A stretch of 64,000 nt of DNA from Providencia rettgeri (lineage in GTDB: Bacteria; Pseudomonadota; Gammaproteobacteria; Enterobacterales; Enterobacteriaceae): contig UGTZ01000001.1 in assembly GCA_900455085.1 (NCBI GenBank), forward strand, positions 1,270,501-1,334,500. The letters are read 5' to 3'. Each line of letters starts with the position of its first letter. Position 1 is the first letter of the stretch. The notes below the pieces were generated by a model. It ran no database searches, was not told the origin of the DNA, and was given only the letters and a program-made list of their open reading frames with translations. The position numbers and the translations under genes were made by a program. Shown piece after piece: positions 1 to 9,475 of the stretch.

Positions 1-337
1 TTGCACCATTCACAAAGCCCCAAACAATGTGGTAACCCTGACCTTCGTTATCGATACGAACCAGACCCAAGTTATCTGCGGGGTCTAAGGCAACGTTACG
101 GAAAAACTTACCGGAGCCTGTAACAATAAAATATTGGTTTGCGAGCTCTTTAACTGGCTCTGTCGCTTCGATATAACGTGGGTCAGCGTGAAAAGTGTGT
201 TTAAATGGCGAAACATCATCTTCAGTGAGTCGTAAGCTCACATTACCGCCATTACGTTCATCCCAGCCTTTGAGCCACATATCGCTGGTGGCTTTTATCA
301 TTCCTTGAACAAACCAAGATGTCAGAATATCTTGCAT
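1..337 (-). CDS. rhaD: Rhamnulose-1-phosphate aldolase, N-terminal part (cut by window edge)
   Basis: This zinc class II aldolase splits L-rhamnulose-1-phosphate into dihydroxyacetone phosphate and L-lactaldehyde, the last step of the rhamnose pathway. Only about 112 N-terminal residues are present because the gene runs off the left edge. The readable start MQDILTSWFVQGMIKAT and the later WDERNGGNVSLRL stretch are typical of RhaD. The ATG at 335-337 has an AAGGTGA ribosome site just upstream and follows the rhaA stop by about 10 bases, so it is the third gene of rhaB-rhaA-rhaD. Identification is by recognition of the family sequence and by operon position. Confidence 0.93.
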   Translation of the reverse strand, partial: MQDILTSWFVQGMIKATSDMWLKGWDERNGGNVSLRLTEDDVSPFKHTFHADPRYIEATEPVKELANQYFIVTGSGKFFRNVALDPADNLGLVRIDNEGQGYHIVWGFVNGA

Positions 338-347
338 ACAATTCACC

Positions 348-1599
348 TTAACGTGTTAATAATGTTGATTTTTCGTATTTTTTAACTTCATCTAACCATT
401 TTTCGCCGACAGGAACATTGTTGCGTTCACAGTATTCATCCCAAACAGCTTGCCATGGCAGGCATTTTTGTTCTTCTAACAGCGCGAGGCGAGCTGTGAA
501 GTCTCCTTCAATTTCGAGTTGGCGTAGTCTTGTGGTTGGTTCAAGTAAGGCGCGAAGTAACGCTTTTTTCATATTACGAGTCCCAATGATCCAAGCGGCA
601 ATACGGTTAATTGATGCGTCAAAGAAATCGAGGCCAATATGCACACGGTTCTTTAAGTTATGGCGAATGATTTCATTGGCAATGGCTTGAGTTTCATCAT
701 CGAGTAAAATGACGTGGTCACTGTCCCAACGCACAGGACGGCTGACGTGCAGTAATAGACGTTCAACATAAGGAATGACCGCTGAAATTTTATCCGAAAT
801 GACTTCAGTTGGATGGAAATGCCCCGCATCTAAACATAAAGCGGTTTTACGTGTGATGGCATAGCCCAAATAAAACTCACTGGAGCCTGCGGTGTAAGAT
901 TCTGCACCAATACCAAATAATTTACTTTCGACGGCATCGATATGATATTTAATATCAATTTTTTCACTGATAATTTCATCCAATGACTCGACTAAGCGTT
1001 GACGAGGGGCATAGCGGTCAATAGGGAGATCTTTCATGCCGTCAGGGATCCAAATATTCATCACGGAAGCGCTGTTTAATGACTCACCAAAATACGCAGA
1101 AATACGGCGGCAAGCTTGTCCATGACCAATCCAATAGTCTCTAATTTCCTTATTACTGTGAGTCAGCGTCGCTTCGCTACTTAGCGGGATGGGAAAAGTA
1201 AGATGGGTTAAAATCGAGCGCGATATGGTTTTTTTTCGCCCAATCAACCCAATTGGCAAAATGGCGAGGTTCAATTTCATTACGTTCGACGGCGGTATCA
1301 GCTTCGAGGTAAAGAGCGTGCAGATTAACGCGTTTAGGGCCCGGAATTAAGCTCATTGCTTTATCCATATCTGCACGTAATTCAATCGCATTAGTCGCTT
1401 TGCCGGGGTAATTACCTGTAGCTTGAATACCGCCGCTTAAAGCGGTTGCTGATTTTTCAAAGCCGGCTACGTCATCTCCCTGCCAGCAATGCATTGATAC
1501 AGGCAAGTCAGCCATAGCTTGCATCGCTAGTTCAGTATCGATACCAAGGTCAGCAAAACGTTGTTTGGCAATAAGATAACTTTCTTTGTAATTAGACAT
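348..1599 (-). pseudogene. rhaA: L-rhamnose isomerase, one apparent frameshift
   Basis: RhaA converts L-rhamnose to L-rhamnulose with metal ions in the cytoplasm. The reading frame starts at 1599 (AAGGAA ribosome site) and matches RhaA through LDFNPSYFSHP. It then hits a stop at 1177-1179. The rest, from LSSEATLTHSN through ISAYFGESL, VESKLFGIGAESYT, HVSRPVRWDSDHV and LEEQKCLPWQAVW, continues in the next frame to the stop at 348. Removing one base from the GGG run at 1186-1188 restores a protein of about 419 residues, the usual RhaA length. Both halves are well conserved, so a sequencing error or very recent mutation fits better than decay. It lies between rhaB and rhaD. Confidence 0.9.
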
Positions 1600-1643
1600 G
1601 AAATTTTCCTTATAACTTATCGATATACGGTTAATAACCTGAG

Positions 1644-3092
1644 TTAGCCCGTAATGGTTTTAAATCGTTTCCAAGGTTCATCCAGCGCGATGCTTTGAGG
1701 TTGAAACCAACAAAGCTCGGTATTTTCTGCAATAATGGTGCGCAGAGTGGGGACGTCTGGAATGGTGTTGAGGGCAATCAACTGATACCCAATGTTTCCT
1801 AAGGTGGAGGCTTCAATCGGACCTGTGCTCACAGGAACCCTGCAAGTGTTGGCGCAGAGTTGGTTAAGTAGGGCATTTTGGCTGCCGCCACCGACGATAT
1901 GGAGCTGTTGTAATGGGGCATGATTTATCTGCTGCAATTCAAGGAACACTTGACGATAAAGCAGTGCTAAGCTGTCGAAAACACAACGAGCTAGCTCAGC
2001 GACAGTATTTGGAACGGATTGTTGATTTTCCTGACAAGCTTCTTTAATGGCTTGGCTCATCGACTCCGGGTTCAAGAACCGGTTATCGTTCGGGTTGATC
2101 AGATACGTGAATGCTGGGATAGCTTCTGCTGAGGTAATGAGGCTGCAAATATCTTGCACATTGTGTTCAAGACAAATGCGTTGGAATAACCATAACCCCA
2201 TAATATTCTTTAGGACTCGGTAGTGGCCATTAATTCCTCCTTCATTGGTAATGTTGGCAACAAATGCATTTTCACATGTACAAGGGGATGTGCGCTCGAG
2301 GCCCATTAATGACCAAGTTCCTGAGCTTAAGTAAGCACTATGGCTATCGGCTATTGGTGCCGCAATGACAGCGCTGGCCGTATCATGGCTGGCTACAGCG
2401 ACCACGGGAGTTTTTTGGCCTTTGGGCGTGATCCAATAGCCAATGACATTACCCGGTTGCTTGATTTGACCTAATAAACGGCGTGGCAATTGTAAATATT
2501 CGACTAACTCCTCATCCCAATCACCTGTTTGCAGGTTAACCATTTGGCTGGTGGTAATATTGGTATATTCATGGTTGATTTGCCCGGTCAAACGGTATGC
2601 TAAATAATCAGGAATCAATAATAAATGGTGTGCTTGTTCCAGCCATTGGGGGTGTGATTGTTGCAAGGCCTTCAATTGATATAAGGTATTGAAAGGGAGA
2701 AATTGGATCCCTGTTTTTTGGTAGATATTTTGAACACCGAGATCGGTTTGAACTCGTTCCATGACACCTTGCGTGCGGTTATCTCGGTAGGAGAAATTGC
2801 GACCAACGGTATGACCCTCACGGTCAAGTAGGACATAATCAACACCCCAAGTGTCGATCCCGATGCTGTCAATGTTGATGCCAGATTGTTCTACACGGTG
2901 TAAGCCAATCAGGATTTGGTTCTCAATGTCGTCAAGATCCCAATAGCAATGGTTGCCTTCAGTGATCAAATGGTTTGTAAAACGATGAATTTCATCTAAT
3001 GATAATTTTTTATTATGCACATCATAGCAAGCCAACATGACTCGACCGCTAGATGCGCCTAAATCAATAGCAACAACATGGCGAATATTCAT
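1644..3092 (-). CDS. rhaB: Rhamnulokinase
   Basis: RhaB phosphorylates L-rhamnulose at C1 using ATP. It is a 482-residue FGGY-family sugar kinase (E. coli RhaB is close to 489). The N-terminal phosphate-binding segment VAIDLGASSGRVMLA lies near residues 7-21. DTWGVDYVLLDREG follows around residue 80, and the C-terminal FGGY part carries HIVGGGSQNALLNQL. It is the first gene of the minus-strand rhaBAD set, 44 bases upstream of rhaA. A CRP-like site lies about 115 bases upstream of its start. The regulators rhaS and rhaR, which neighbour this operon in E. coli, are not beside it here; the next gene upstream is yccJ. Confidence 0.95.
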   Translation of the reverse strand: MNIRHVVAIDLGASSGRVMLACYDVHNKKLSLDEIHRFTNHLITEGNHCYWDLDDIENQILIGLHRVEQSGINIDSIGIDTWGVDYVLLDREGHTVGRNFSYRDNRTQGVMERVQTDLGVQNIYQKTGIQFLPFNTLYQLKALQQSHPQWLEQAHHLLLIPDYLAYRLTGQINHEYTNITTSQMVNLQTGDWDEELVEYLQLPRRLLGQIKQPGNVIGYWITPKGQKTPVVAVASHDTASAVIAAPIADSHSAYLSSGTWSLMGLERTSPCTCENAFVANITNEGGINGHYRVLKNIMGLWLFQRICLEHNVQDICSLITSAEAIPAFTYLINPNDNRFLNPESMSQAIKEACQENQQSVPNTVAELARCVFDSLALLYRQVFLELQQINHAPLQQLHIVGGGSQNALLNQLCANTCRVPVSTGPIEASTLGNIGYQLIALNTIPDVPTLRTIIAENTELCWFQPQSIALDEPWKRFKTITG

Positions 3093-3205
3093 GACTTTTT
3101 TATCTCTATTACTTAACTTATAGTCATATACTAGAGAGAGTGAATAGTGAGCGCGTTCAATGGAGCGCCACTAAAAGGGAAAAATGGCAATATATTTAAA
3201 GTCGT

Positions 3206-3221
3206 AGTGATCTTATTCACA
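3206..3221. promoter_or_regulatory. Candidate CRP-cAMP site between rhaB and yccJ
   Basis: AGTGA-TCTTAT-TCACA fits the CRP consensus TGTGA-N6-TCACA with one mismatch. It sits in the divergent rhaB/yccJ intergenic region. Catabolite activation of rhaBAD through CRP is established in E. coli, so control of rhaB is the more likely role. The match is by eye only. Confidence 0.5.
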
Positions 3222-3273
3222 GACTTGAAATCTCTCAGTATTTTTACCAGAACCATTTAATCAGGAGCGAATA

Positions 3274-3489
3274 ATGAAAGAGCCTCACGATATAGCTGAA
3301 TGGGCTAAAGTTAGAGAAACCTCAATTGAAATTGCTCAAGCTATTTTTGAGTTAGCGAATAATGATGAAGTGTTAGCGGAACAAATTTGGGAGGAAGGTT
3401 CTGATGAAGTTTTACCTCTGGCCTTTTCGAAGACAACTGCGGATAGGCTATATTGGGGGGAAGAAACTATCGAAAGGAAAAATGTATAA
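3274..3489 (+). CDS. yccJ: YccJ family small protein
   Basis: This is a 71-residue protein of the enterobacterial YccJ family, whose function is not established. The match is clear in the shared segments EWAKVRETSIEIAQAIFE, EQIWEEGSDEVL and the C-terminal WGEETIERKNV. E. coli YccJ is 75 residues. The start is set by an AGGAGC ribosome site 7 bases before the ATG. The protein is acidic, probably cytoplasmic, with no membrane segment. A strong intrinsic terminator follows directly, so it is probably monocistronic. In E. coli yccJ lies next to wrbA; that partner is absent here. Confidence 0.88.
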   Translation: MKEPHDIAEWAKVRETSIEIAQAIFELANNDEVLAEQIWEEGSDEVLPLAFSKTTADRLYWGEETIERKNV

Positions 3490-3516
3490 TTCGTTTTGAG
3501 CTTTTCTGAAGAGATA

Positions 3517-3545
3517 AAAACCTCGCAATGGCGAGGTTTTTTATT
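3517..3545 (+). terminator. Rho-independent terminator after yccJ
   Basis: Ten-base perfect stem AAAACCTCGC / GCGAGGTTTT with an AATG loop and a following T run. It lies 28 bases after the yccJ stop. It also faces the end of the minus-strand phosphatase gene and may act on both. Confidence 0.9.
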
Positions 3546-3570
3546 GGCGATTATAAGGTGTTAATTTCTC

Positions 3571-4911
3571 TTATTTACCATTAAAAGATTGGATGTTTTT
3601 GACACTGAATTTTTCATTTTTATATTGCAGGGTAATCAGTTGTAAGTCTTTTTTAGGGATGAATTGGTACTCTGGCTGAACTTTATTTAAAAACGCACTG
3701 AAAATAATCGGGTGAGTAACCACCATGATTTTTCCAGTATGGAATTCATTTTGGATACCAATATCTCTAAGTAAGCTTTCTAATCGGTAGGCTGCAATAG
3801 CTCCTGTTTCACCATCGACTGGGGATTCAAAGCTCAACACATTTTTTCCTGAATGTAATTTGGTAAACTGGCCTTTAGGGTCTTTTTCTAATGTGCTGAT
3901 TTTCTCCGCTTCCCAAAGGCCAAGGAAAATTTCATCTAAATTACGATTAATTTGGATTGGTAGGGTGCTATTTTCAAATAAGTGGTTTGCAGTATATTTG
4001 GCTCTATTTAATGTGCTGCTATAAACCGCCAAATAGTCAGTAGGGTTAATGTGTTGTTTCAATTGATTAACCGCCGCAACACCTGATTTACTGAGATCGG
4101 AGTCTGAGGTGCCTTCCATTACATTGGCATCATTTAAAATAGTCATTGGGTTGATGACAATCGAGATTTCAAGAGGCGGAAGTTTCTCTTGTTTTGCATA
4201 ACCTGATTTTAAATAATCCGTATTATTAAAGTCGATAAGCGTAAATTGACCATCTTTATATTTTAATACCGAAACGGCAGTATTGCTTAACCCTGATAAT
4301 GGCTTATCTTGACGATATTTCTGCAAGTAAAATGCCATTGATGAGTGGCCAACGGCTAAAATATTACCAGTTTCATTTTTATGACGGTTAGCAATATCTA
4401 ATAATGCAGACTCGAAGCGTTGGGAAAAGTCATACATGCTTTCAGTGTTGACGACAGATTTGAAGTTTTTATCTTTATAGTTCCCAAAGTAGTATTCAAA
4501 TTCATTACCAGAATGGCCGTATTGGCTCGTTAAGTCATCAATTCTACCGCCTTCAGCGTTACCCCAAGAAATATCTTTTAAGTTCTCAATCTCAATAATA
4601 TCCATGTTACGGCCAGTTAAAATATTACTGGCGGTTTCATGAGCTCGACCTAATGTACTGCTGTATCCGGCGATAAAATCGACATCTTCTAAACCTAAAC
4701 CAAGGCTGCGTGCATCATAGCGCCCTTTGGTTGTAAGCTGAGCATTACCGCCTCCACCAATGGTCATTTCTTTAATATTAGAATAAGTTTGTCCATGTCT
4801 AACAAGGTAAAAATAAAGGGCATCGCTATCTGATGTAGCTAAAGCACTGGTGGAGGTTATTGAAATAATTATATAAAATAACAAAAGAAACTTGGTTTTA
4901 ATTCTTTTCAT
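3571..4911 (-). CDS. Secreted tandem histidine-phosphatase (phosphoglycerate mutase-like) protein
   Basis: This 446-residue protein has an N-terminal signal segment (residues 1-25, hydrophobic core LLLFYIIISI) and two histidine-phosphatase-like halves. The first half has the catalytic motif LVRHGQT with His39, the YSSTLGRAHETA segment and the second histidine motif AVGHSSMAF near residue 205. The second half (from about residue 250) repeats the pattern with YSSTLNRAKYTA and VVTHPIIF. The position of the RHG motif there reads INPMT, so the phospho-accepting histidine is missing. The likely location is the periplasm and the substrate is unknown. The N-terminal half is predicted active and the C-terminal half a pseudo-enzyme. 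It stands alone between terminators, preceded by 428 bases of AT-rich DNA with no gene. The domain call is firm; the role is not known. Confidence 0.82.
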   Translation of the reverse strand: MKRIKTKFLLLFYIIISITSTSALATSDSDALYFYLVRHGQTYSNIKEMTIGGGGNAQLTTKGRYDARSLGLGLEDVDFIAGYSSTLGRAHETASNILTGRNMDIIEIENLKDISWGNAEGGRIDDLTSQYGHSGNEFEYYFGNYKDKNFKSVVNTESMYDFSQRFESALLDIANRHKNETGNILAVGHSSMAFYLQKYRQDKPLSGLSNTAVSVLKYKDGQFTLIDFNNTDYLKSGYAKQEKLPPLEISIVINPMTILNDANVMEGTSDSDLSKSGVAAVNQLKQHINPTDYLAVYSSTLNRAKYTANHLFENSTLPIQINRNLDEIFLGLWEAEKISTLEKDPKGQFTKLHSGKNVLSFESPVDGETGAIAAYRLESLLRDIGIQNEFHTGKIMVVTHPIIFSAFLNKVQPEYQFIPKKDLQLITLQYKNEKFSVKNIQSFNGK

Positions 4912-5339
4912 GTTTGCACCTATAATTTATTTATAATGCCATTCTTAGTGGCATAATTAACCTGTCTACCAATTGATTAATAAGAAATTGGCGCCCCCAA
5001 TCTAAGTAAAATGAATTAGGATTAATTGTATTGTTTAGCCAGATATTTTTGAAAATGGCGTAAAAAACAAAGTAGGTAAGATGGCTATCACAAAATGACT
5101 ATTTATTTTGTGATTATTTTAATTTTAGTGATCTTGAGTGAATAATTTGCTTTTCATTTACTAATGTCAGGTTGCTTGATTACAAAAGAGAAGCGGTTTG
5201 CTTGGGAATAAGCAACAGTGTAGTTCTTGCTAATCCATTCGTTATGGTATAATTACTGTACATAACAACCAAGATGTCGCATCTCACTCTGGATTTATAT
5301 CTCTATTTTTTAATCCATTTTGCATTGGATAAATCAGCA
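4912..5339. other. Gene-free AT-rich spacer
   Basis: This is the divergent intergenic region between the phosphatase gene and the CysB-like regulator. It should hold both promoters. I see no small gene, RNA or clear operator in it. Confidence 0.5.
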
Positions 5340-6317
5340 ATGAACATTAGTCAGCTTAAAAGTTTTGTTGAAGTGGTTAGAAGTGATTTCAATATCACCA
5401 ACGCGGCTGAAAAATTATATACCTCTCAGCCGACTGTCAGTAAGCAACTTAAAATATTGGAAGATGAACTGAACGTTTCATTATTCAATCGGAAAAATAA
5501 TAACTTATTGTCTCTTAGCCCGATTGGTGAGAAAGTTCATCACGTCGCGTGTGATATTCTGGCGCAGTTCGATAAAATTAAAAGTATCGTTTCACATGAA
5601 GATACCACGATAAAACAAAATCTTCATATCGCAACCACACACACACAAATCCGCTATAAATTACCCCAAGTGATTGAACGTTTTAACGCACGTTATCCCA
5701 ATATCTCACTGCATTTTCACCAAGGGGCTCCCGCCCAAATTGCAGAAATGGTGAATAATGGGGATGTGGACTTTGCTATTGCGACCGAATCTATGCACCT
5801 TTATGATGACTTATTGGTGATGCCTTGCTACCAATGGTCGCGCAGTATTATTGTGCCCCATGACCACCCGCTAGCTCAATGTGAACAGCTCTCTATTGAA
5901 GACCTTGCTGGTTACCCATTAATTACCTATGTATTTGGTTTTACCGGGCATTCAAAACTTGACCAAGTTTTTTACCAACATAAATTAACGCCAAATGTTG
6001 TTTTAACTGCGGTAGATACCGAAATTATTAAATACTATGTAAAACGTGGTGCTGGGGTAGGTATTATTTCAACGGTTGCTTTTGACCCAGAGGAAGATAG
6101 CGAGACATTACGCTGTATTGATATCAGCCATTTAGTGAAGCCAAGTTATACACATGTATGCATTAACCGGCATATGCATTTAAAAGATTATATGTATGAT
6201 TTTATCTCTAATTATGCACCTCACCTTGATTTGAACTATATTCATCAGCCGAATCAATGGGTGCCTACAGAACAAAGTGAGCGAGATAGGTTGTATAGAG
6301 AATTACCTGAGCTATAA
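5340..6317 (+). CDS. LysR-family regulator of the CysB/Cbl group
   Basis: The 325-residue protein from the internal ATG at 5340 has an N-terminal winged helix (MNISQLKSFVEVV, AAEKLYTSQPTVSKQLK) and a periplasmic-binding-like effector domain. It shares with CysB the stretches IATTHTQIRYKLP, QIAEMV, DFAIATESMHLYDDL and TYVFGFTGHS. A 22-residue upstream extension (from 5274) is possible but does not resemble the family. CysB-type regulators sense O/N-acetylserine or sulfur status, but this is a divergent paralogue and its ligand is unknown. It lies convergent to the M20/permease cluster and shares a terminator with it. Control of that cluster is an inference from proximity only. Confidence 0.85.
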   Translation: MNISQLKSFVEVVRSDFNITNAAEKLYTSQPTVSKQLKILEDELNVSLFNRKNNNLLSLSPIGEKVHHVACDILAQFDKIKSIVSHEDTTIKQNLHIATTHTQIRYKLPQVIERFNARYPNISLHFHQGAPAQIAEMVNNGDVDFAIATESMHLYDDLLVMPCYQWSRSIIVPHDHPLAQCEQLSIEDLAGYPLITYVFGFTGHSKLDQVFYQHKLTPNVVLTAVDTEIIKYYVKRGAGVGIISTVAFDPEEDSETLRCIDISHLVKPSYTHVCINRHMHLKDYMYDFISNYAPHLDLNYIHQPNQWVPTEQSERDRLYRELPEL

Positions 6318-6322
6318 GAAAA

Positions 6323-6352
6323 AAGCCGAGTAATATGATTTACTCGGCTTTG
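6323..6352. terminator. Bidirectional terminator between LysR gene and M20 gene
   Basis: Twelve-base perfect inverted repeat AAAGCCGAGTAA / TTACTCGGCTTT with a 6-base loop, A-rich before and T-ended after. It is placed between two convergent genes. Confidence 0.85.
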
Positions 6353-6378
6353 AAATTGCTGTGTGTGTTATTTTTATC

Positions 6379-7558
6379 CTAACGAGTGGCAATATTAATA
6401 AAAATTTGAGCGCCAATCAGCAAACAATCGTCATCAACAAAATAAGGGTTAGCGTGTAAATAATTATTAATCCCTTTTGCTTGATTACCACTTCCTAAAA
6501 AGTACATGGCACCGAGTTTATCTTTAGTGGCATTGATCATATAACTGAAGTCTTCACTACCCGTCATTGGCTTACCATTCGCATCAATCTGTTCAGTAGG
6601 TAAGAATGCAGCAGCAGCATCATAAATCACTTTTGCGGCTTGCGGGTGATTGACGACAGCGGGATAACCGCTTGCTTCTAATGTGGTTTTTAAACCCGCC
6701 GGCTTCACTACGAGCGACAATTTCATGAAAGCTGGCTTTTAAAATTTTGTCGGTTTCTTCATCCATTGAACGGATGGTACCGCGTGCCTGAACATGATCA
6801 GCCAACGCATTTGGAATAGTTCCACCGTTAATCATTCCACAACCAAATACGGCAGGGCTGAAAGGATCGGTTTTTTTGGCAACAATGTAGTCCATATAAT
6901 CAATGATACGTGTTGCTTCTCGGATAGCATCTAACCCTTTATGAGGGGTTGAGCCGTGGGCTGAAACGCCATGAACATCTAGCGTCCACGCTGAGCCATA
7001 AGAGGACATAACCCCGGAATTGAATTTAATATAACCCGTTTCAAAAGCGGCATCATTATGTAAGCCGTATACTTCATCAACACCTTCCATACAGCCCATT
7101 TCTACCATTTTGTTAGCGCCCGGTACTCGCATGTCTTCTTCGGCCATTTGGAAGATAAAACGGACGTTATGAGTGAGTTCAGAACGGTTTTCGCTAAGGT
7201 ATTTTGCTGCCGTTAAGGCGATGGTCATGTGGGTATCATGGCCACAGTTATGAGCGCAACCTTCATGGACAGAGCTGTGCTCATTGCATGTTAAATCAGG
7301 CATTTCAAGGCCGTCAATATCGGTACGATAGGCAATCAAGCGCTTTGCTGGGTCGATAATCAATTCAGCGGTAAAACCGGTGTAACCTTCAAATAAACGG
7401 ATGTTATAGCCAAAGCTTTCCATCAATTCACGGCAATATTGTGAGGTTTTGAATTCTTGCCCAGATAATTCAGGGATCTTATGTAAATCCTGACGTGTTT
7501 TTTTGCTAAACGTTTCTAAAGCAAAGAGCTTTTCACTGATATTGTATTTATTGGTCAT
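6379..7558 (-). pseudogene. M20 family amidohydrolase, one apparent frameshift
   Basis: This zinc-dependent M20 amidohydrolase is of the hippuricase/aminoacylase type and would be about 392 residues. Metal-site motifs are visible: TDIDGLEMPD, AHNCGHDTHM and QMAEED, then SAHGSTPHKGLDA in the dimerisation domain. The frame runs from 7558 to about 6692 and continues in the next frame as KTTLEASGYPAVVNHP, TGSEDFSYMI and GAMYFLGSG to the stop at 6379. Removing one base from the T run at 6687-6691 joins them. The substrate is probably an N-acyl or peptide-like amide, but it cannot be read from sequence. It lies 573 bases downstream of the second M20 gene on the same strand. Confidence 0.85.
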
Positions 7559-8131
7559 TACGTTTTATCCCGTATACAAAAAGCGTTTTTAATGCTGTTA
7601 AGGAGCCCCTGGTGTGAGCATGAATAAGAAACAGCGTACTCATTTAATTTATGTATATTTTAAGCGCTAGATTCAGAAATAAATCACTTCTGATAGATGT
7701 TATTTTATCTAACAATTCATAGAGTGAATTTTAACGTGGATATTAAAAAAGTGAGCGTGATGGAGATCGTATTTATATCATATCAGTATTGCATGGCTCA
7801 TGAATAATAAGGATGGTAATTTAATAAAATAATCATCAGGAAATGCAAAAATAATTAAATTCCTTTAATATCAGTATTTTAAATTTGTATTTTCTGGTTT
7901 TTATATTAAGGATTTTTATATTTAAGAGAGGCGGTTATTGAGTTTACGCTAAATTTTATTATTTGAAATAGGACGTAGATAGCATGGTTTTACAAATTAT
8001 TTTACATGAGATGACGAATATAAAGTATATTGAATTAATGAGAGGGGAAACTATAAAGATAGGATTAAAGCTGGAAAGATTATATGCCCCTTATTGCGAT
8101 TAACGCATTAATAAGGGACATGTTTCTATAA
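7559..8131. other. Gene-free spacer between two M20 genes
   Basis: These 573 bases are very AT-rich with no convincing coding region. An imperfect inverted repeat at 8087-8116 (CCTTATT near one end, AATAAGG near the other) lies just downstream of the minus-strand gene ending at 8132. It may end that transcript, implying a separate promoter for the 7558 gene. Confidence 0.45.
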
Positions 8132-9457
8132 TTAGTTCTTAAAAGAGCCAATAAATGAGAGATATTCCTCTTTGCTCATCAATGGGGTGTAATCAGCTAA
8201 CATTTCGTCAGCTTGGGATGCATCATCAAATAATAGGTCAATAATTGCCATTGCCATCATTTGCGCAGGGCGGATGTAGGCCATATCATCATCAAAAACA
8301 ACGTAATCTTTACCGTGCAAGCCACCGCGAATTGCGCCAATCCACGGGTGACTCACTGGCATGATATGTGATAAGTCACCTGTATCTGTGCTTCCAGTCA
8401 TATGGCCAGCAACCCAAACATTTTCTTCGCCAATCAAGTCGTGGGCATTGTGCTGCAATAAGTCGTTTAACGTATCGTTGTTATATAGCGGCAGGTAACC
8501 CGGTAAATCTTTGACTTCTACTTCTGCACCGACTGACATTGCGCCAGCAACCAATGCGCGAGTAATACGCTCATTCGCATCAATCATTGCGGGAACATTT
8601 GACGCTCGGACATAACTTTCCATACGGACATCACTTGGGGTGACATTCACTAAATCACCGCCTTGTGTGATGATAGGATGGAAACGAATATAATCTTTTT
8701 CTTGGAAGGTTTCGCGAATTGCATTCACCCCCATGATCCCCATCATTGCCGCATTGAGTGCATTAACGCCCAGATGAGGGGCCGCCGCCGCATGGGATGC
8801 TTTGCCTTTGTAGTTAATCAGCTTGCCAATAAACCCATTGGTGGTGGTCGACATTTCAATAAAACCAGTCTCACGTTCAGGTTTGACACTGGTTAAATGA
8901 ATTTGCATTGCCATATCGATATCATCAAACTCACCAAGAGATATCAGCTCAGGTTTACCGCCGATATAACTGATTTTTCCTTGCTCAATCAGTTTATTAC
9001 GATAAGCTAGTTCAACATATTCCTCTGCGGGAACGGCGAAAGGAACGACGTCTCCCGCGAGGTATTGCATAGCACCTGACTTAACCAGACCAATAGTGAC
9101 TGCCATCATGTTAGCTATTTGTGCATTGTGCCCGCAGCAATGGGCAGCGCCCGTTAAATCATCAGCTTCTGGGTGCTCCGCACAAATAATTGCATCGAGC
9201 TCACCAATCACAGCAATACTATGTTTACTCCCTTTTCCACCCTTAAGGCGAGCCTTAACCCCCGTCAATGCGAGTTGGTTACGGTAATTAACGCCTAAGG
9301 CAGAAAATGCAGCTTCCACTTTTTTTGCTGTTTTAACTTCCTTATAGCCGAGCTCAGGTTCTGCCCAAATATCTTCAGCCAATTTTTTGATATCCCCTTT
9401 ATGGGATGCAATTGTCTCGCAGACGATGGCTTTCAATTGGTCTTTGGTCATTGTCAT
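8132..9457 (-). CDS. M20 family amidohydrolase (AbgB-like group)
   Basis: This 441-residue metal-dependent amidohydrolase has a catalytic zinc domain and a lid/dimer domain. Visible motifs are AVIGELDAI, AAHCCGHNAQ (with Asn where many relatives have Asp, as in the AbgB branch), VPAEEYVELA, and ASHAAAAPHLGVNAL at the dimerisation domain. Near the C-terminus are TGSTDTGDLSHIMP and GLHGKDY, which resemble AbgB-type hydrolases. It sits 18 bases downstream of the two-gene permease, so import and hydrolysis of an amide are probably coupled. The substrate is unknown; p-aminobenzoyl-glutamate hydrolase is only a family analogy. Confidence 0.85.
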   Translation of the reverse strand: MTMTKDQLKAIVCETIASHKGDIKKLAEDIWAEPELGYKEVKTAKKVEAAFSALGVNYRNQLALTGVKARLKGGKGSKHSIAVIGELDAIICAEHPEADDLTGAAHCCGHNAQIANMMAVTIGLVKSGAMQYLAGDVVPFAVPAEEYVELAYRNKLIEQGKISYIGGKPELISLGEFDDIDMAMQIHLTSVKPERETGFIEMSTTTNGFIGKLINYKGKASHAAAAPHLGVNALNAAMMGIMGVNAIRETFQEKDYIRFHPIITQGGDLVNVTPSDVRMESYVRASNVPAMIDANERITRALVAGAMSVGAEVEVKDLPGYLPLYNNDTLNDLLQHNAHDLIGEENVWVAGHMTGSTDTGDLSHIMPVSHPWIGAIRGGLHGKDYVVFDDDMAYIRPAQMMAMAIIDLLFDDASQADEMLADYTPLMSKEEYLSFIGSFKN

Positions 9458-9475
9458 GGTAAATATTTCCTATTG

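Noticed and set aside
3571..4911. Annotating the phosphatase as a phytase or acid glucose-1-phosphatase
   Set aside because: The LVRHGQT motif and size per half fit the phosphoglycerate-mutase branch better than the RHGxRxP acid phosphatase branch. Substrate cannot be assigned.
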